From contig CAKRVQ010000041.1 of the NCBI GenBank assembly GCA_934408795.1, forward strand, positions 1 to 8,083: 8,083 bases of DNA, read 5' to 3'. Under the pieces are notes generated by a model. That model searched no databases and was not told where the DNA came from. It saw nothing but the letters and a program-made list of their open reading frames with translations. Below, piece after piece: positions 6,163-8,083 of this stretch; within the stretch, counting starts at the first letter, position 1, and each line of letters begins with the position of its first letter. Position numbers and translations under genes: made by a program. The DNA is from an uncultured Eubacteriales bacterium (lineage in GTDB: Bacteria > Bacillota > Clostridia > Oscillospirales > Acutalibacteraceae).

Positions 6163-7539
6163 ATGAAGCTTTACAATGTAGAATTCAATGTTAAAAATTT
6201 ACCCAAATACGATCCCGATTTCAAACCCATGGGAGCGTTTGTCAAGGCGTTTTTGAAAGATGCAAAGGAGCCTATCGCGGTCGGAATCGAGCGCAACGGC
6301 GGTCTTATAAGCATATATGATACCTTTATACACGGAACGGACGATATGCTTGAAGCCGACAGGTATTATATAGAGCGCCTTACCAAATTCCTCCTTTGGG
6401 CAAAGGGCGGCTTCAGGATAATCATATACGGAAACGAGAAGATCTGCGATTACATAAAGTCGGTCTACAGTGAGACCGGAGCAAGAAAGTTCGACTTCGT
6501 TACAATGGGCAACATTTACGAGAGACCTTTTGAAGTCGTTCATAAGAGCTGCTCGGAAAAGGGCGACTCTGCGGAGCATTTCAGCGCTCTCGGCGGTCAT
6601 ACAGACGGTTGCCGCATAGGCTTTGACGCGGGCGGGAGCGACCGCAAGGTGTGCGCAGTCAAAGACGGCGAGGTCGTATACAGTGAAGAGGTTGTATGGC
6701 ATCCGAAGCTCAACGCCGATCCGCAGTATCATTACGAAGAAATACTCAAAGCCTTCAAGACGGCGGCATCGAAGCTGCCGAGAGTCGATTGTATAGGCAT
6801 AAGTTCGGCAGGCATTTTTGTTGACAACAAAGCGCGTCTTGTTTCGCTGTTTATCAAGGTGCCGCGCGATGTGTTCGAGGAAAAGGTAAAGCATATTTAC
6901 GACCGTGTCTGCGCGGAGATGGGCGATATTCCCTATGTTGTTGCAAACGACGGGGATGTTACCGCTCTTGCCGGTGCGATAGAGCTCGGGGACAATGCGG
7001 TACTCGGCATCTCAATGGGAACGAGTGAAGCGGGCGGATATGTGAATCCGGACGGATATGTGACCGGCTGGCTCAACGAGCTTGCATTTTGTCCGGTGGA
7101 TGCCGATCCGGGCGCCATGGAGGACGAATGGTCGGGCGACATAGGCTGCGGTGTTAAGTACCTGTCGCAGGACGGAATAATCAAGCTTTCCGAAAAGGCG
7201 GGTATAGACCTCTCGGCAGGAAACACGCCCGCCGAGAAGCTCAAGATAGTTCAGCAGCTCGTTGATGCTGATGATGAACGTGTCATGGGGGTATACGAAT
7301 CCATCGGCTGCTATCTTGCACATACCCTTGTTTACTATGCGAATTTCTATGATTACAGAAATGTTCTTCTCCTCGGAAGGGTGACCTCGGGAAAGGGAGG
7401 AGAGCGGGCCATTGAAGAGTGCCGCAGGGTGCTTAAGAGTGAGTATCCCGATTTCAAGGTCAATATGGTCCTTCCCGATGAGAACGATCGGAGGATCGGT
7501 CAGAGTGTGGCGGCGGCGGGTCTGCCTTCGCTTTCATAG
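6163..7539 (+). CDS. ROK-family sugar kinase-like protein with extra N-terminal domain
   Basis: This 458-residue protein starts immediately after the nagA stop (TAA then ATG). Its probable ribosome binding site AAAGG (6147-6151) lies inside nagA. Residues 1-145 form an N-terminal alpha/beta extension absent from ordinary ROK kinases of about 300 residues. The ROK ATPase part follows: phosphate loop IGFDAGGSDRKV (152-163), ISSAGIFV (213-220), the catalytic-Asp motif ANDGDVTALAGA (261-272, Asp263) and the second glycine loop LGISMGTSEAGGY (281-293). The usual ExGH sugar motif is replaced by NELAF (305-309), and the CxCGxxGC zinc motif is missing; only GDIGCG (325-330) stands near its place. I recall a Clostridia subfamily with this architecture, usually annotated only as ROK family protein. 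Pairing with NagA suggests an amino-sugar kinase such as GlcNAc kinase, but that is inference. No DNA-binding HTH is seen, so a NagC-type repressor is unlikely. Confidence 0.85.
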   Translation: MKLYNVEFNVKNLPKYDPDFKPMGAFVKAFLKDAKEPIAVGIERNGGLISIYDTFIHGTDDMLEADRYYIERLTKFLLWAKGGFRIIIYGNEKICDYIKSVYSETGARKFDFVTMGNIYERPFEVVHKSCSEKGDSAEHFSALGGHTDGCRIGFDAGGSDRKVCAVKDGEVVYSEEVVWHPKLNADPQYHYEEILKAFKTAASKLPRVDCIGISSAGIFVDNKARLVSLFIKVPRDVFEEKVKHIYDRVCAEMGDIPYVVANDGDVTALAGAIELGDNAVLGISMGTSEAGGYVNPDGYVTGWLNELAFCPVDADPGAMEDEWSGDIGCGVKYLSQDGIIKLSEKAGIDLSAGNTPAEKLKIVQQLVDADDERVMGVYESIGCYLAHTLVYYANFYDYRNVLLLGRVTSGKGGERAIEECRRVLKSEYPDFKVNMVLPDENDRRIGQSVAAAGLPSLS

Positions 7540-7590
7540 AACGATACGGACCGCGGACAATAAAAACTTACTTTTATATGGCGGGTAATG

Positions 7591-7623
7591 AATGCGTACC
7601 TCTTTATGAGGTGCGCATTTTTT
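7591..7623 (+). terminator. Rho-independent terminator of the nagA operon
   Basis: AATGCGTACCTC (7591-7602) pairs with GAGGTGCGCATT (7608-7619) around the loop TTTAT, a 12-bp stem with one G-U pair. It runs into six T residues (7618-7623), 52 bases after the stop of the ROK gene. Confidence 0.88.
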
Positions 7624-7683
7624 ATAAGGCGAGCTTATATTATTACTGTCGGCAAAGGGGGGCGGAGATGAGAGCGGGCAAAT

Positions 7684-7870
7684 ACGGGCAGCGCCGCGAT
7701 GCGCGCCGAAGGCGCGCATCAAGCGGGCACGGGCGGCGGATCCCCCCTCGTGGTGCTGCCTGAATCAACGCGGCACACGCAAATATTGGGGAACAGGAGT
7801 TGGACAGTACCCGCCGCCGAACTGTGCCCGCTTTGCGCCCTCCTAAAGGAGGGCGCGCGGCGCTGCCCGT
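7684..7870. other. Four-way-junction inverted-repeat element, possible structured RNA
   Basis: This 187-base stretch has nested perfect inverted repeats. The outer stem is ACGGGCAGCGCCGCG (7684-7698) with 7856-7870, 15 bp. Inside are hairpin A (GATGCGCGCC 7698-7707 with 7711-7720, loop GAA), stem B (AAGCGGGCAC 7721-7730 with 7824-7833, extended by GGCGGCGG 7732-7739 with 7811-7818) and hairpin C (GCGCCCTCCT 7835-7844 with 7847-7856, loop AA). Adjacent stems meet with at most one unpaired base, apart from single bases shared at two borders, giving a compact four-way junction. The interior of arm B (7740-7810) is only weakly paired. No T-run or clear promoter fixes a strand. It may be a structured RNA or a palindromic DNA repeat. 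The overlapping open frames are arginine- and proline-rich artefacts. Confidence 0.6.
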
Positions 7871-7877
7871 TGTTCGC

Positions 7878-7937
7878 CCGAGCGCAGCTTGTCGATACAA
7901 GCCGCGCTCGGACGCTTTGCTTTCTCGGATGAGAAGC
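7878..7937. repeat. Long hairpin plus tail after the junction element
   Basis: CCGAGCGC-A-GCTTGT (7878-7892) pairs with ACAAGC-C-GCGCTCGG (7897-7911): 14 base pairs, one A-C mismatch and loop CGAT. The tail CGCTTTGCTTT (7913-7923) then enters a small hairpin GCTTTCTC/GAGAAGC (7919-7926 and 7931-7937, one bulged T). The same 11-base tail follows the stem of the terminator near 3975, so this may be the end of a transcript crossing the junction element. Confidence 0.5.
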
Positions 7938-7976
7938 GATACTAAAAACAAGGTTGTTGTCAAAACAACAGGAGTG

Positions 7977-8000
7977 CTGACCCGCCGCACGGCGGGTCAG
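7977..8000. repeat. Perfect 10-bp GC-rich hairpin
   Basis: CTGACCCGCC (7977-7986) pairs perfectly with GGCGGGTCAG (7991-8000) around GCAC. There is no T-run. It lies in gene-free DNA; 7938-7976 between this hairpin and the previous one is AT-rich, with a small GTTGTT/AACAAC pair (7953-7958 and 7964-7969). Confidence 0.55.
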
Positions 8001-8016
8001 TCTGGCCGGACGCGGT

Positions 8017-8046
8017 GCCGCCCCCGACGCCATTGTCGGGGGCGGC
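8017..8046. repeat. Perfect 12-bp GC-rich hairpin near the window end
   Basis: GCCGCCCCCGAC (8017-8028) pairs with GTCGGGGGCGGC (8035-8046), loop GCCATT. The flanks CGGTGC (8013-8018) and GCACCG (8055-8060) could form an alternative enclosing stem, and CGGAC/GTCCG (8059-8063 and 8066-8070) makes another small one. The series runs off the edge of the window, so its full extent is unknown. Confidence 0.55.
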
Positions 8047-8083
8047 CGCGCGTCGCACCGGACGGGTCCGTCCACACGACGAG

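Noticed and set aside
6199..6894. 231-residue open frame on the minus strand
   Set aside because: It is fully antisense to the ROK gene, whose domain motifs are clear on the plus strand; the minus-strand product has no recognisable domain.
6163..7539. NagC/XylR-type ROK repressor
   Set aside because: The N-terminal extension shows no helix-turn-helix pattern, and both ATP-binding loops and the catalytic Asp are kept, as in kinases.
7684..7870. tRNA or attC integron site
   Set aside because: The cloverleaf-like layout is far too large for a tRNA, with no anticodon arm or T-loop consensus. The paired core GTTRRRY-type sites of attC and any integrase are not seen.
7935..7963. Minus-strand promoter with TTGACA (7963-7958) reading into the junction element
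   Set aside because: The -35 hexamer is perfect, but the best -10-like TAGTAT is only 13 bases away and the correctly spaced hexamer matches poorly.
7643..8075. Arginine/proline-rich open frames of 60-118 residues on both strands
   Set aside because: They overlap perfect inverted repeats, occur on both strands at once and lack domains; this is typical of GC-rich DNA with few stop codons.
1..8083. CRISPR array, insertion sequence, rRNA or phage genes
   Set aside because: No regularly spaced direct repeats, transposase or integrase motifs, or rRNA signatures were seen on either strand.

Overview
The window looks like chromosome of an anaerobic gut-type Clostridia member (Bacillota, probably Oscillospirales/Ruminococcaceae-like). 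This is inferred from strong AGGAGG-type ribosome binding sites, TTG and GTG starts, a very large secreted beta-sandwich protein followed by a tiny YxxP peptide gene, and a ROK-protein subfamily that I associate with Clostridia. No species can be named. The genes have moderate GC content, while both ends of the window are much GC-richer, non-coding and full of palindromes.

Layout: 1-230 is GC-rich intergenic DNA with small hairpins, and 231-436 is AT-rich promoter DNA. A TTG-started gene (437-3697, +) encodes a 1086-residue exported protein with four tandem beta-sandwich modules of about 200 residues, an InlB-like segment and a C-terminal domain. Eleven bases later comes a 39-codon gene (3709-3828, +) for a YxxP-type peptide. 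Hairpins and a bidirectional terminator (3947-3980) separate this pair from a convergent AraC-family regulator gene (4054-4938, -). A 162-bp divergent promoter region follows, then a two-gene operon (+): nagA, N-acetylglucosamine-6-phosphate deacetylase (5101-6162), and an abutting ROK-family sugar kinase-like gene (6163-7539), closed by a terminator at 7591-7623. The last 460 bases hold no convincing gene. They contain dense inverted repeats, including one 187-base stretch that folds on paper into a compact four-way junction.

How the genes may work together: NagA removes the acetyl group from GlcNAc-6-phosphate, and the ROK protein is the natural candidate to make a phosphorylated amino sugar upstream of it. 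The divergent AraC-type protein, with a cupin sensor domain, is the likely regulator of this pair. No transporter and no glucosamine-6-phosphate deaminase (NagB) is in the window. The secreted protein may bind glycans or other surface ligands, but nothing in the sequence proves a link to the amino-sugar operon.

The most unusual items are the four-way-junction element at 7684-7870, hairpin and tail motifs it shares with the terminator near 3960, the secreted protein plus YxxP peptide pair, and a ROK protein with an extra N-terminal domain that lacks the family's usual zinc and ExGH signatures.
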